The notes under the pieces are model-generated. The model was given only the letters and a program-made list of their open reading frames with translations. It was not told where the DNA came from and did no database searches. This document shows positions 17,677 through 26,865 of a stretch of 64,000 bases of DNA, one piece after another. This DNA comes from Glaesserella australis (GTDB taxonomy: Bacteria; Pseudomonadota; Gammaproteobacteria; Enterobacterales; Pasteurellaceae). The translations under genes were made by a program, and so were the position numbers. The stretch's first letter is position 1. The number at the start of each line of letters is the position of its first letter. The stretch is taken from contig NZ_PTPX01000014.1 of NCBI RefSeq assembly GCF_003260095.1, forward strand, positions 1 through 64,000. Reading direction: 5' to 3'.

Positions 17677-19398
17677 ATGATCAAACGCTATTTGTCGATT
17701 TTCTTATTGGGGCTATGTTTCGCTCTGCCCACATTCGCTAGCCTGTTCGGTTCACAACCGAAATTCTTGCCGAGTGAACAAGCCTTTGTGTTCAGCCCAC
17801 AAAAGCAGGCGGAACGGCTGTTGCTAAACTGGCAGATCGCTGACGGCTATTATCTCTATAAAAAGGAGATCCGCATTACCGCCAATAATGCCAAATTGGG
17901 CGAGCCACAATTTCCCACCACAGAACGCTATCAAGATGAATTTTTCGGTGAAGTGGAAATTTACCGCAATCAGTTGCAGATCCCAATTCCGCTAGAACCG
18001 CAAGCACAGGGGCAGATAAGTGTGCGTTATCAAGGTTGCACCAAAGGCTTTTGCTATCCCCCTGAAGACGTTACGTTGGATTTACAAGCGGTGGCTTCGG
18101 CTACAAATGTTGCAAAAAATACAACGGAAAGCACCGCTTCTTCTACTACTCAGCCAAAAGCAGAACAAAATCAGCTTGCTCAAACCTTAGCGGAAAATCG
18201 TTTTTCGATCTTTTGGTTCTTTGTGTTAGGGCTAGGCTTGGCGTTTACCCCTTGCGTGCTGCCGATGTTACCGTTGCTGTCGGCGATAGTCATTGGCTCA
18301 AAGCAACGCCCGAACAGCGTTCGAGCCTTGTTGTTGAGCTTGAGTTATGTGCAAGGAATGGCTCTCACCTACACTTTGCTTGGCTTGCTTGTTTCTGCGA
18401 TTGGTTTGCCGTTTCAAGTGGCATTGCAAAGTCCGCCAGTGTTGATTGGCTTGTCGGCGTTATTTGCAGTGCTGGCTCTCTCGATGTTTGGGCTGTTTAA
18501 TTTGGAGCTTCCGCACAGTTGGCAACAAAAGCTGAACCAACTTAGCCAACAGCAACAGGGCGGTTCGCTGTTCAGCGTGTTTGTAATGGGAATGATCGCA
18601 GGTTTGGTGGCGTCCCCTTGTACATCAGCACCGCTCTCGGGGGCGTTGCTCTATGTGGCACAAAGTGGCGACTTGCTCACAGGGGGCGTGGCTCTCTATC
18701 TGTTGGCGTTGGGAATGGGTATTCCGTTGGTGCTAGTCACCCTGTTTGGCAACCGCATTTTACCGAAATCGGGAGATTGGTTGCTCAAAGTGAAAACCGT
18801 GTTTGGCTTTGTGATGTTAGCTCTGCCGGTGTTTTTGTTGAGCCGAGTGTTGCCAAGTGCCGAGCCGTTGATGTGGTCGGCGTTGGCGATAGCCTTTTTG
18901 ATTTGGCTCAATGAGCAGTGCAACGGCTTGCGTGGTTGGAAAAAACTGTTTCGTCTGATTGTGTTGGCATTGTTGGTGTTGGCAAGTAAGCCTTGGCTAG
19001 ATTTCGCTTGGCAATCATCAGCGGTAACGCAAACGCAGACAAACCATTTCACCCGAATTTCGTCCCTTGCAGAATTGGAGCAACAACTGACCGCTTCTAA
19101 AGGCAAAAAAGTGATGTTGGATCTCTATGCTGACTGGTGCGTTGCCTGTAAAGAGTTTGAAAAATATACCTTTACCGATCCGCAGGTAAAAGCGAAGTTT
19201 GCCGAAATGGTGGTGTTGCAAGTGGATATGACCCAAAACTCGCCAGATAACGATCAATTAATGAAACATTTTCAAATACTTGGCTTGCCGACCATTCTCT
19301 TTTTTGACGAGCAAGGCAAGGAATTGAGCCAATCTCGTGTCACGGGCTTTTTGCCAGCAAGCGATTTTCTACAGTGGTTAAATGGATTGAATCAATGA
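17677..19398 (+). CDS. dsbD: Thiol:disulfide interchange protein DsbD
   Basis: Carries electrons from cytoplasmic thioredoxin to periplasmic DsbC/DsbG and cytochrome c maturation proteins. The 573-aa protein has a signal peptide (MIKRYLSIFLLGLCF), an N-terminal alpha domain with C121 and C126, an eight-helix beta domain with C193 (FTPCVLP) and C315 (SPCTSAP), and a C-terminal thioredoxin-like gamma domain with WCVAC (C488, C491). All six redox cysteines are present. The ATG at 17677 is favoured over the GTG at 17671 because AGGGAG (17666-17671) is then well spaced. The stop overlaps the next start (ATGA). Confidence 0.95.
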   Translation: MIKRYLSIFLLGLCFALPTFASLFGSQPKFLPSEQAFVFSPQKQAERLLLNWQIADGYYLYKKEIRITANNAKLGEPQFPTTERYQDEFFGEVEIYRNQLQIPIPLEPQAQGQISVRYQGCTKGFCYPPEDVTLDLQAVASATNVAKNTTESTASSTTQPKAEQNQLAQTLAENRFSIFWFFVLGLGLAFTPCVLPMLPLLSAIVIGSKQRPNSVRALLLSLSYVQGMALTYTLLGLLVSAIGLPFQVALQSPPVLIGLSALFAVLALSMFGLFNLELPHSWQQKLNQLSQQQQGGSLFSVFVMGMIAGLVASPCTSAPLSGALLYVAQSGDLLTGGVALYLLALGMGIPLVLVTLFGNRILPKSGDWLLKVKTVFGFVMLALPVFLLSRVLPSAEPLMWSALAIAFLIWLNEQCNGLRGWKKLFRLIVLALLVLASKPWLDFAWQSSAVTQTQTNHFTRISSLAELEQQLTASKGKKVMLDLYADWCVACKEFEKYTFTDPQVKAKFAEMVVLQVDMTQNSPDNDQLMKHFQILGLPTILFFDEQGKELSQSRVTGFLPASDFLQWLNGLNQ

Positions 19399-20216
19399 AA
19401 CGGATCTTGATTACAGGTTGTTCGTCAGGGATTGGTTATGCCACCGCCCATTATCTCAAACAGAATGGCTGGAGCGTTGTGGCAAGCTGTCGCAAGGCAG
19501 AAGATGTGCAACGTTTACAATTTGAAGGCTTTGAATGTGTTGAGCTTGATGTCACAAATTCAGCCCAAATTGCTCAAGTGTTTGATTATCTTCAACAAAG
19601 CGGTGGCTTAGATGCGGTATTTTGCAACGCAGGCTACGGGCAACCGGGTACAGTTGAAGATATTCCAAGAGAAGCCTTGCGAGAGATTTTTGAAACTAAC
19701 GTATTTGGGGCTTGGGAAGTGATGAACCACGCCCTTAAAATTTTCCGCCAACAAAATCGTGGGCGAATTTTAATCAATAGCAGTATTTTAGGCTTTGCGG
19801 CAATGCACTTTCGTGGAGCCTACAACAGCACCAAATATGCCCTAGAAGGAATGGCAGACACGCTTCGCCACGAGTTGCACGGCTCAAACATTTACGTCAG
19901 CTTGATTGAACCAGGTCCGATTCAGAGCAAATTTCGCCCTAATTCTGTGGTGAAACTTCATCAATATATTGATATGGAAAATTCCTTTCACCACGCCGCC
20001 TATCAAAAACAGCTTGAACGCTTGAACACCAAAGGCAACGCCAATCCGTTTACCTTACCTGCTATAGAATGTGCCAAAGCCTGTTTGCAAGCCTTAAACG
20101 CCAAACATCCAAAGGCTCGTTATCAAGTGACCTTTCCAACTAAACTTTTTTGGTGGCTAAGACGACTCCTTCCAACAGCATGGTTTGATTATTGCTGTCG
20201 GAAGGGTGGGGGATAA
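19395..20216 (+). CDS. Short-chain dehydrogenase/reductase (classical SDR)
   Basis: 273-aa NAD(P)-dependent oxidoreductase of unknown substrate. The cofactor motif TGCSSGIG is at 7-14, NAG near 79, the catalytic serine at 129/130, and Y143-xxx-K147. The EPGPIQSKF block after the active site resembles the YbbO-like group. The ATG overlaps the dsbD stop by four bases. The longer upstream frame, which lies inside dsbD, is rejected. Translation is probably coupled to dsbD, although a shared function is not evident. Confidence 0.88.
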   Translation: MKRILITGCSSGIGYATAHYLKQNGWSVVASCRKAEDVQRLQFEGFECVELDVTNSAQIAQVFDYLQQSGGLDAVFCNAGYGQPGTVEDIPREALREIFETNVFGAWEVMNHALKIFRQQNRGRILINSSILGFAAMHFRGAYNSTKYALEGMADTLRHELHGSNIYVSLIEPGPIQSKFRPNSVVKLHQYIDMENSFHHAAYQKQLERLNTKGNANPFTLPAIECAKACLQALNAKHPKARYQVTFPTKLFWWLRRLLPTAWFDYCCRKGGG

Positions 20217-21125
20217 TTACGCCAATCCAATAAAAAACGCCAATAAAATAGGGACAACTAAATTGATAATAAAGCCGAAGCTAATTGCCAATGGCACAAT
20301 TTGAATCCCACCTGATTTTTGGATAATGGGTAAGGTTGCATCTAATGCCGTTGCGCCACCGAGTCCGACTGCGGTAGAAGGAAAGTGTCGCATAAAGAAT
20401 GGGATCGCAAATAGACAGAAAATTTCTCGCGAGAGATCGTTAAAGAATGCAATGCTGCCATACATTGGCCCCCAAGCATCATTGACTAACACGCTAGAAA
20501 GAGAATACCAACCAAAGCCAGATGCAAAGGCAAGGGCTTTGATAACAGGTAAATCAAGCACATAGGCGCAAATGATTCCCCCAATCAGACCGCTTGTAAT
20601 AAAGACAATGGAAGTCAAAATGCCTCTTTTATTTAAGAATACATCACGTAGCGGAATACCGCTGTTTCTTAGTTGAATCCCTATACAGAAAATCATCACT
20701 ACCAATACATAAGTACTTGAGTGTAATGGAAAATCAATAATCCCTTTTGTCGTTAAGCCCAAAATGACCCCAATAAAAACCGCCGCACAGAGTTGCGCTG
20801 ATTCTAGTAGCACTTTCCAACGCGATGGCAGTTCTTCTAAATTATGCTCCTGACGTTTAATTGGGTAGAGCTTATCAAAAATCACTAAGCCAATAATGTT
20901 GCATAGGTGCAAAATAGCACTGAGCCCAAAGGCGATAGCGCCAATTTGTGGTAGTTTGGTGGTCAGTTCATCTAGTTGCCCAAGGGAAATGCCCATAATC
21001 AACAAGATAAGATATAAGCAATAAAGGGTAATACGATTGACCCAGCCGAGTATCTTTTGATTGGTTGTTTTAAATAGATACCCTAAAAATAGTGGGACAA
21101 AGGCAATCATGAGTCCGTATAGCAT
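20217..21125 (-). CDS. lysO: L-lysine exporter LysO (YbjE family)
   Basis: Inner-membrane protein with about eight to ten hydrophobic helices, 302 aa, matching the LysO/DUF340 family that exports lysine. Family-type segments include GFGWYSLSS and the FNDLSREIFC block with charged residues inside the membrane. It is convergent with the SDR gene (the stops are adjacent at 20216/20217) and divergent from dinB. In E. coli the homologue is under ArgR control; I saw no clear ARG box here. Confidence 0.85.
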   Translation of the reverse strand: MLYGLMIAFVPLFLGYLFKTTNQKILGWVNRITLYCLYLILLIMGISLGQLDELTTKLPQIGAIAFGLSAILHLCNIIGLVIFDKLYPIKRQEHNLEELPSRWKVLLESAQLCAAVFIGVILGLTTKGIIDFPLHSSTYVLVVMIFCIGIQLRNSGIPLRDVFLNKRGILTSIVFITSGLIGGIICAYVLDLPVIKALAFASGFGWYSLSSVLVNDAWGPMYGSIAFFNDLSREIFCLFAIPFFMRHFPSTAVGLGGATALDATLPIIQKSGGIQIVPLAISFGFIINLVVPILLAFFIGLA

Positions 21126-21181
21126 AGTTTCTCCTTCTAAAATAATTTATAGAATGTAATAGATAATTTAATGAAGATAAA

Positions 21182-21197
21182 CTGTTTTTATTTACAG
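21182..21197. promoter_or_regulatory. LexA (SOS) box at dinB
   Basis: CTGTTTTTATTTACAG is an exact CTGT-N8-ACAG match 70 bp before the dinB start, in the lysO-dinB divergent region. dinB is a classical SOS gene. Confidence 0.8.
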
Positions 21198-21266
21198 TGC
21201 TTTGTTGTATTATTGTGGCTATATAAGCGGTTGGATTTTTCATATTTTTTGCAAATTAGGTGAGCG

Positions 21267-22337
21267 ATGAATTACAACAAAAAAATCATTCATATTGATA
21301 TGGATTGTTTTTATGCTTCTATTGAAATTCGCAACAATCCTGCTTTACAAGGTAAACCTGTTGCTGTCGGTGGAAAAGCAAATCAGCGTGGTGTACTAAC
21401 GACCTGTAATTATGAAGCTCGCAAATTTGGGCTGCATAGCGCTATGGCAACATCTCAAGCGTTAAAACGTTGCCCAAATTTAATTTTGCTGCCTGTTAAT
21501 ATGCCGTTGTATAAGGAAGTCTCTGCGCAAATTCACCAAATTTTTCATCGTTATACCGATATTATTGAGCCATTATCTTTGGACGAAGCTTATCTTGATG
21601 TGACCGCTTGTGAGCAATACTCAGGCTCTGCAACTTGGATTGCACAGGCAATTCGCCATGACATTTGGCAAGAGTTAAAACTGACTGCATCAGCGGGCAT
21701 TGCGCCGTTAAAATTTTTAGCCAAAATCGCTTCCGATCAAAATAAACCGAATGGGCAATTTGTGATTCGACCTGAAGATGTTGCTGATTTTGTCAAAACC
21801 TTGCCATTAAAGAAAATCCCTGGGGTTGGGAAGGTGACACAAGAAAAATTGGCACAATTAGGGTTTCAAACCTGTGGTGATATTCAACAAGCCGAACAAC
21901 GTCTTATTTATCAGCAGTTTGGCAAATTTGGGCAACGGTTGTGGGATTTTAGTCATGGTATCGATCCAAGAGACGTTGAGACTGATCGCCCACGTAAATC
22001 GTTAGCGGTCGAAAATACGTTGCTTGAAGATATTGGCGAATTGTCTGATGCGGAAGAAATAGTGAGAGATCACTATCAAAAATTGTTATTTCGTTTACAA
22101 CGGAATTGGGGAGATAAACCATTAAGTGATTTAAAGAAAATCGGCATTAAACTGAAATTTGATGATTTTACCCAAACAACCTTAGAACGCACCACTGACG
22201 GTATGGCAGAGCATCATTTTATGCAACTTTTAACGCAAATTTGGGAGAGAAGAAAAGGGCGGAAAGTACGTCTTATTGGGTTAAATGTTCATTTCCCTGA
22301 AGAAAAAATTACAAAACAGTTAAATTTATGGGAATAA
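21267..22337 (+). CDS. dinB: DNA polymerase IV (Y-family, translesion)
   Basis: Error-prone polymerase for lesion bypass. It is 356 aa. Catalytic carboxylates are D11, D106 and E107 (SLDEAY motif). The family YEARKFG and KIPGVGKVT (helix-hairpin-helix) blocks are present. The C-terminal QLNLW resembles a beta-clamp binding motif. AGGTGA precedes the ATG. An uptake signal lies inside the gene at 21603-21611. The LexA box upstream supports damage induction. Confidence 0.96.
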   Translation: MNYNKKIIHIDMDCFYASIEIRNNPALQGKPVAVGGKANQRGVLTTCNYEARKFGLHSAMATSQALKRCPNLILLPVNMPLYKEVSAQIHQIFHRYTDIIEPLSLDEAYLDVTACEQYSGSATWIAQAIRHDIWQELKLTASAGIAPLKFLAKIASDQNKPNGQFVIRPEDVADFVKTLPLKKIPGVGKVTQEKLAQLGFQTCGDIQQAEQRLIYQQFGKFGQRLWDFSHGIDPRDVETDRPRKSLAVENTLLEDIGELSDAEEIVRDHYQKLLFRLQRNWGDKPLSDLKKIGIKLKFDDFTQTTLERTTDGMAEHHFMQLLTQIWERRKGRKVRLIGLNVHFPEEKITKQLNLWE

Positions 22338-22384
22338 TTTTTGTCTAACGCTTGATTTTTATCAAATAATCATTATTTTAATCG

Positions 22385-22399
22385 CTCGGCATAGCCGAG
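22385..22399 (+). other. Small hairpin between dinB and htpX
   Basis: CTCGGC (22385-22390) pairs with GCCGAG (22394-22399) around ATA. There is no following T-run, so it is more likely an mRNA structure or weak attenuator than a full terminator. Confidence 0.4.
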
Positions 22400-22438
22400 T
22401 ATAACAATTAACTTAATTAACTTTGGAGAATTATCTAT

Positions 22439-23290
22439 ATGATGCGTATTGCACTTTTCCTTGCGACAAACTTCGCTGTGATGATTGTACTTGGAATTAT
22501 TTTAAGCGTAACAGGCATTGCAGGGAACAGCACTGGCGGGATTTTAATTATGTCTGTGCTTTTCGGTTTTGCAGGTTCATTAATTTCCTTATTTCTTTCA
22601 AAAACCATGGCGCTCAAATCTGTGGGAGCGGAAATTATTACTGAGCCACGTAATAATGCAGAGCGTTGGTTAGTAGAAACCGTTAAACGTCAATCACAAC
22701 AAGCGGGCATTCCAATGCCAGATGTGGCAATTTATCACTCCGCAGATGTCAATGCGTTTGCAACAGGTGCAACAAAAAGTAATTCATTAGTTGCAGTGAG
22801 TACAGGCTTACTAAATACCATGACGCAAGATGAAGCAGAAGCGGTTGTGGCACACGAAGTAGCACATATTGCAAATGGTGATATGGTTACCATGACGTTA
22901 TTACAAGGTGTTTTAAATACCTTTGTGATCTTCTTATCCCGTATGATTGCAACGGCTGTTTCAAGTACCCGTAATGATAATGGTGAAGAGAGCCAAAGTT
23001 CAGGAATTTATTTCTTAGTTTCGATGGTTCTTGAAGTGTTATTCGGCGTATTAGCAACAATGATTGCGATGTGGTTCTCACGTTACCGTGAATTCCGTGC
23101 TGATGCAGGATCCGCGCAGTTAGTGGGCAAAGAAAAAATGATTGCGGCGTTAGAGCGTTTACAACATGTTCATGCACCTGAAGAATTACCAGGTTCATTA
23201 AATGCAATGATGATCAACGGTAAAGCCAAAGAGTTCTTTATGAGCCACCCACCGTTAGAAAAACGTATTGCAGCGTTGAAAAGTTTATAA
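22439..23290 (+). CDS. htpX: Membrane zinc protease HtpX
   Basis: M48-family membrane metalloprotease involved in inner-membrane protein quality control. The 283-aa protein has two N-terminal transmembrane helices, the zinc motif HEVAH (139-143), the downstream EFRADAGSA segment with the third ligand, and a further membrane pair near 160-200. Tandem ATGs at 22439 and 22442 follow GGAGA. In E. coli htpX is under Cpx and heat control; no such site was recognised here. Confidence 0.95.
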   Translation: MMRIALFLATNFAVMIVLGIILSVTGIAGNSTGGILIMSVLFGFAGSLISLFLSKTMALKSVGAEIITEPRNNAERWLVETVKRQSQQAGIPMPDVAIYHSADVNAFATGATKSNSLVAVSTGLLNTMTQDEAEAVVAHEVAHIANGDMVTMTLLQGVLNTFVIFLSRMIATAVSSTRNDNGEESQSSGIYFLVSMVLEVLFGVLATMIAMWFSRYREFRADAGSAQLVGKEKMIAALERLQHVHAPEELPGSLNAMMINGKAKEFFMSHPPLEKRIAALKSL

Positions 23291-23313
23291 TTTAAATTCA
23301 ATCTTTTAACAAT

Positions 23314-23345
23314 AAACGGACTCGATATTAGAGTCCGTTTTTTCT
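23314..23345 (+). terminator. htpX terminator
   Basis: AAACGGACTC (23314-23323) pairs with GAGTCCGTTT (23331-23340) around a 7-nt loop and is followed by a T-run. Confidence 0.9.
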
Positions 23346-23377
23346 TCTATTCCCTTATTTTTATCTCAATATTTGAG

Positions 23378-23393
23378 CGTGATCTAGATCACG
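23378..23393. promoter_or_regulatory. CRP-cAMP binding site before pepE operon
   Basis: CGTGATCTAGATCACG is a perfect palindrome whose core matches the CRP consensus (TGTGA-N6-TCACA) except for the outermost bases. It is centred about 106 bp before the pepE start. Carbon-source control of the peptide/dicarboxylate operon is the inference. Confidence 0.75.
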
Positions 23394-23491
23394 AAATCAT
23401 GCTATTCATCGTAAAGATCATAGACCTTTTTGATTTTAGATCCATAATAACTTTTGTACAGTAAACCACACAATATGGAGGAAAATAGACG

Positions 23492-24196
23492 ATGAAAAAA
23501 ATGCTATTAATGAGTGGTTCAAAATATAAAAATACAGACTATTTAGTTCATACAATTCCTTGGCTAAAAGATTTTCTTGCTAACTATCAAGGAAAAAAAG
23601 TTGCTTTTGTACCTTATGCCGGTGTTCGGCAATCTTTTGATGACTATGAAAAGAAAGCCCAAAGTGCGCTTTCTGAACTCAATGTTGAAATTATTTCTGT
23701 ACATCGTGGTATAAAACACGCTGATATTATTGCTCAAGCAGATGTCATTGCTGTGGGCGGTGGTAATACATTTTGTTTATTAAAACAAATGTATGAGCAT
23801 CATTTAATTGAAGCTATTAGAGAAAAAGTGAATGGGGGAACACCTTATTTTGGTTGGAGTGCTGGTGCGAATGTGGCAAGTGCATCTATTATGACAACCA
23901 ATGATATGCCGATTGTTTATCCGCCTTCTTTTACTGCCTTAAATCTTTTTCCTTATCAAATCAATCCACATTTTATCTCAGGTAAGATACAAGGGCATAA
24001 TGGCGAAAGCCGAGAAGAGCGTTTATCTGAATTTTTAATTGCTAATCCGACCGCTTGTGTTTACGCCTTACCTGAAGGAACTGCGTTAAAAATTGAAGGT
24101 AATAAAGCAACGGTACTAGGCGAAAGTGCTATTTTGACCTTTGAAAAAGGAATGAAACAATCTGAATTTATTGCAGGCTCAACATTTATTTATTAG
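23492..24196 (+). CDS. pepE: Peptidase E (alpha-aspartyl dipeptidase)
   Basis: Family S51 cytosolic peptidase that cleaves dipeptides with N-terminal aspartate. It is 234 aa. The nucleophile S123 lies in the GWSAGAN elbow, with an NPHFI block after it carrying the probable histidine and a GGGNTF segment before it. AGGAGG-like bases precede both this ATG and the next gene, which starts 9 bp downstream, so the peptidase and the transporter form an operon. Confidence 0.92.
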   Translation: MKKMLLMSGSKYKNTDYLVHTIPWLKDFLANYQGKKVAFVPYAGVRQSFDDYEKKAQSALSELNVEIISVHRGIKHADIIAQADVIAVGGGNTFCLLKQMYEHHLIEAIREKVNGGTPYFGWSAGANVASASIMTTNDMPIVYPPSFTALNLFPYQINPHFISGKIQGHNGESREERLSEFLIANPTACVYALPEGTALKIEGNKATVLGESAILTFEKGMKQSEFIAGSTFIY

Positions 24197-24205
24197 GAGG
24201 TAAGC

Positions 24206-25498
24206 ATGGGTGAGTTAAAATCAATTGTTGCCATTTTAGGTATTATTGCAACTGTTTATTTATTGATTAAGAAGTATGAAACTCGCACTGTTTTAATTGG
24301 TGTAGGTTTATTGATGTCTATTTTGACATTAAATCTAATGGGTGCTTTAGATGCATTTGCTAAGAGCATGACTTCTGGCGGATTGATTATGGCAATCTGT
24401 TCAAGTATGGGCTTTGCTTATGTGATGAAGTATACGCAATGTGATACGCATTTAGTTCATTTACTGACTAAGCCATTGAGTGGGTTGAAATTTTTCTTAA
24501 TCCCAATTGCGACGATTATTACCTTTTTTATTAATATTGCCATTCCTTCTGCAGCAGGCTGTGCAGCAGCAGTAGGGGCAACATTAATTCCTGTATTAAA
24601 AAGCTCAGGCGTTCGCCCATCAATGGCGGGTGCAGCGATTCTTGCAGGAACGTTTGGATCAATGATGAGCCCAGGATCATCCCATTCAGCCATGATCAGC
24701 GAAATGTCAGGTTTAACTATTACCCAAGTGAATCTTTCTCATGCACCTTATACGATTATTGCGGGCGCAATTGGTGCCGTGGTACTTACGTTATTAGCCA
24801 TTGTATTTAAAGATTATGGGCAAGAACATCGTGATGCTTATATTGCTGAAAATAAAGCATCGGAAAATAGCTTTCAAAAAGTGAATATTTTGTATGCTTT
24901 CGCACCGCTTGTTCCGTTAATTATCTTGGTGATTGGAGGGACGTCATTACAACAAACACCTGGACTAGAGTGGACGAAAATGGGTGTGCCACAAGCGATG
25001 TTAATTGGTGCTATTTACAGTATTTTAGTGACTCGTAAATCGCCAGTAAAAATTACGGAAGAGTTTTTCAATGGTATGGGGAATTCTTATGCTAACGTGC
25101 TTGGCATTATCATTGCAGCAAGTGTTTTTGTTGCAGGGTTAAAATCCACAGGAGCGATTGATTCTGCGATTGAATTTTTGAAACACTCAAATGAATTTGT
25201 TCGTTGGGGGGCAACCATTGGACCATTCCTAATGGGCGTAATTACGGGTTCAGGTGATGCGGCTGCAATAGCCTTTAATACAGCGGTAACACCACACGCT
25301 GTTGAGCTTGGCTATACTCATGTCAATCTTGGTATGGGGGCAGCTATTGCAGGAGCAATTGGACGAACAGCATCACCAATTGCTGGAGTAACAATTGTCT
25401 GTGCGGGATTGGCTATGGTAAATCCTATTGAAATGGTTAAACGGACAGCACCAGGGATGATACTTGCAGTATTATTCCTTGCATTGTTTATGCTTTAA
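24206..25498 (+). CDS. DcuC-family anion (C4-dicarboxylate type) transporter
   Basis: 430-aa polytopic membrane protein with about 11-12 hydrophobic helices. It resembles the DcuC family of C4-dicarboxylate carriers (repeated Gly/Pro/Ser-rich re-entrant segments such as GTFGSMMSPGSSH and GAIGRTASPIAG). AGGAGG lies before the ATG. Flanked by an aspartyl dipeptidase and an M20 amidohydrolase, it could carry aspartate/succinate-like acids or acylated amino acids. Substrate is inference. Confidence 0.8.
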   Translation: MGELKSIVAILGIIATVYLLIKKYETRTVLIGVGLLMSILTLNLMGALDAFAKSMTSGGLIMAICSSMGFAYVMKYTQCDTHLVHLLTKPLSGLKFFLIPIATIITFFINIAIPSAAGCAAAVGATLIPVLKSSGVRPSMAGAAILAGTFGSMMSPGSSHSAMISEMSGLTITQVNLSHAPYTIIAGAIGAVVLTLLAIVFKDYGQEHRDAYIAENKASENSFQKVNILYAFAPLVPLIILVIGGTSLQQTPGLEWTKMGVPQAMLIGAIYSILVTRKSPVKITEEFFNGMGNSYANVLGIIIAASVFVAGLKSTGAIDSAIEFLKHSNEFVRWGATIGPFLMGVITGSGDAAAIAFNTAVTPHAVELGYTHVNLGMGAAIAGAIGRTASPIAGVTIVCAGLAMVNPIEMVKRTAPGMILAVLFLALFML

Positions 25499-25503
25499 CG
25501 GAG

Positions 25504-25529
25504 AAAACCACACATTTGTGTGGTTTTTT
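25504..25529 (+). terminator. Intra-operon terminator or attenuator
   Basis: AAAACCACACA (25504-25514) and TGTGTGGTTTT (25517-25527) form a strong stem followed by T residues, only 20-odd bp before the next start codon. It probably lowers expression of the amidohydrolase relative to the transporter. Confidence 0.7.
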
Positions 25530-25553
25530 CTTTGAAAAACAAGGAGATAAATG

Positions 25554-26819
25554 ATGAGTATTACATTAGAAAGATTGGTAGATTGGCGTAGAGAGTTCCA
25601 CCGTTTCCCTGAAACAGGTTGGTCTGAATTTTGGACAACAAGCCGTATAGCAGATTATTTAGAGGAAATGGGCTTTGAAATTTTGATGGGCAAGCAAATT
25701 ATCCATGAAGACTTTGTGAGAGGGCGTCAAAAAACAGTCGTTGAAAAAGGTTTAGCGAATGCCAAAGCCTATGGTGCAAATCCAAAATGGTTAGAAAAAA
25801 TGGAAGGCTATACAGGTTGTGTGGCGGTATTTGATTCAGGTAAGCCTGGGAATACTGTCGCCTTACGCTTTGACATTGATTGTGTTAATGTGACAGAAAC
25901 CAAAGATCCTAATCATTTGCCTAATAAATTAGGCTTTTGTTCCCTTAATGATGGTTTTATGCACGCTTGTGGGCATGATGCCCATATCACCATTGGGTTG
26001 GGGACAGCCCTTTGGATTGCTCAAAATCGAGATAAACTCACCGGTAAAGTAAAAATTGTTTTCCAACCAGCTGAAGAAGGTGTTCGTGGTGCTGCAGCTA
26101 TTGCTGCAAGCGGTGTGATTGACGATGCAAATTACTTTGCAAGTTCCCATATCAGTTTTTGTGCTAGCTCAGGTACAGTCATTTCAGACTTACAAAATTT
26201 CCTATCTACAACCAAAATTGATATTCGCTACCAAGGCAAGCCAGCTCATGCAGGCGCAGCTCCACATCTAGGCAGAAATGCACTCCTTGCAGCTGCTCAT
26301 GCAGTTACTCAACTTCATGGTATTTCACGTCATGGTGAAGGGATGACAAGGATTAATGTTGGTGTACTTAATGCGGGGGAGGGGCGAAATGTCATTCCTT
26401 CGAAAGCGACAATCCAATTAGAAGTTCGTGGTGAAAATAAAGCGATTAATCAATATATGGTCGATCAAGTGATGCAAATCGCCAAAGGTATTGCGCTGAG
26501 TTTTGATGTTGAATATGAAACTGAAATTGTTGGCGAAGCGGTAGATATGGTAAATGATCAGGAGCTTATCCAATTAATTGAAAAAATTGCTATGCAGCAA
26601 CCGCAAATTCAGCATGTTGAGCCGACTTATGCGTTTAATGCGAGTGAAGATGCGACAATTTTAGGGCGTCGAGTACAAGATAATGGCGGTAAAGCGATCT
26701 ATTTTATTCTTGGTGCAGATAGAACAGCGGGTCATCATGAAGCTGAATTTGATATAGATGAAAATCAACTGCTCACAGGCGTGAATATTTACACATCATT
26801 ATTAGAAAATTTATTATAA
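25554..26819 (+). CDS. M20 amidohydrolase, AbgA-like
   Basis: Zinc-dependent amidohydrolase of the M20D group that includes the p-aminobenzoyl-glutamate hydrolase subunit AbgA. It is 421 aa from the second ATG. The metal-binding segment HACGHDAH is at 137-144, PAEEGVRGA follows near 172, and the dimerisation domain has a GKPAHAGAAPH block. An ATG at 25551 is also possible; AGGAG upstream is better spaced for 25554. Position after a DcuC-like carrier suggests the pair imports and hydrolyses an N-acyl amino acid. Confidence 0.85.
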   Translation: MSITLERLVDWRREFHRFPETGWSEFWTTSRIADYLEEMGFEILMGKQIIHEDFVRGRQKTVVEKGLANAKAYGANPKWLEKMEGYTGCVAVFDSGKPGNTVALRFDIDCVNVTETKDPNHLPNKLGFCSLNDGFMHACGHDAHITIGLGTALWIAQNRDKLTGKVKIVFQPAEEGVRGAAAIAASGVIDDANYFASSHISFCASSGTVISDLQNFLSTTKIDIRYQGKPAHAGAAPHLGRNALLAAAHAVTQLHGISRHGEGMTRINVGVLNAGEGRNVIPSKATIQLEVRGENKAINQYMVDQVMQIAKGIALSFDVEYETEIVGEAVDMVNDQELIQLIEKIAMQQPQIQHVEPTYAFNASEDATILGRRVQDNGGKAIYFILGADRTAGHHEAEFDIDENQLLTGVNIYTSLLENLL

Positions 26820-26831
26820 AACCAAATAAAA

Positions 26832-26865
26832 AAGCAGGATTCATGGTTGAATCCTGCTTCCTTTT
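26832..26865. terminator. Bidirectional terminator
   Basis: AAGCAGGATTCA (26832-26843) pairs with TGAATCCTGCTT (26848-26859) around TGGT, between convergent genes, with T-rich and A-rich flanks. Confidence 0.85.
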
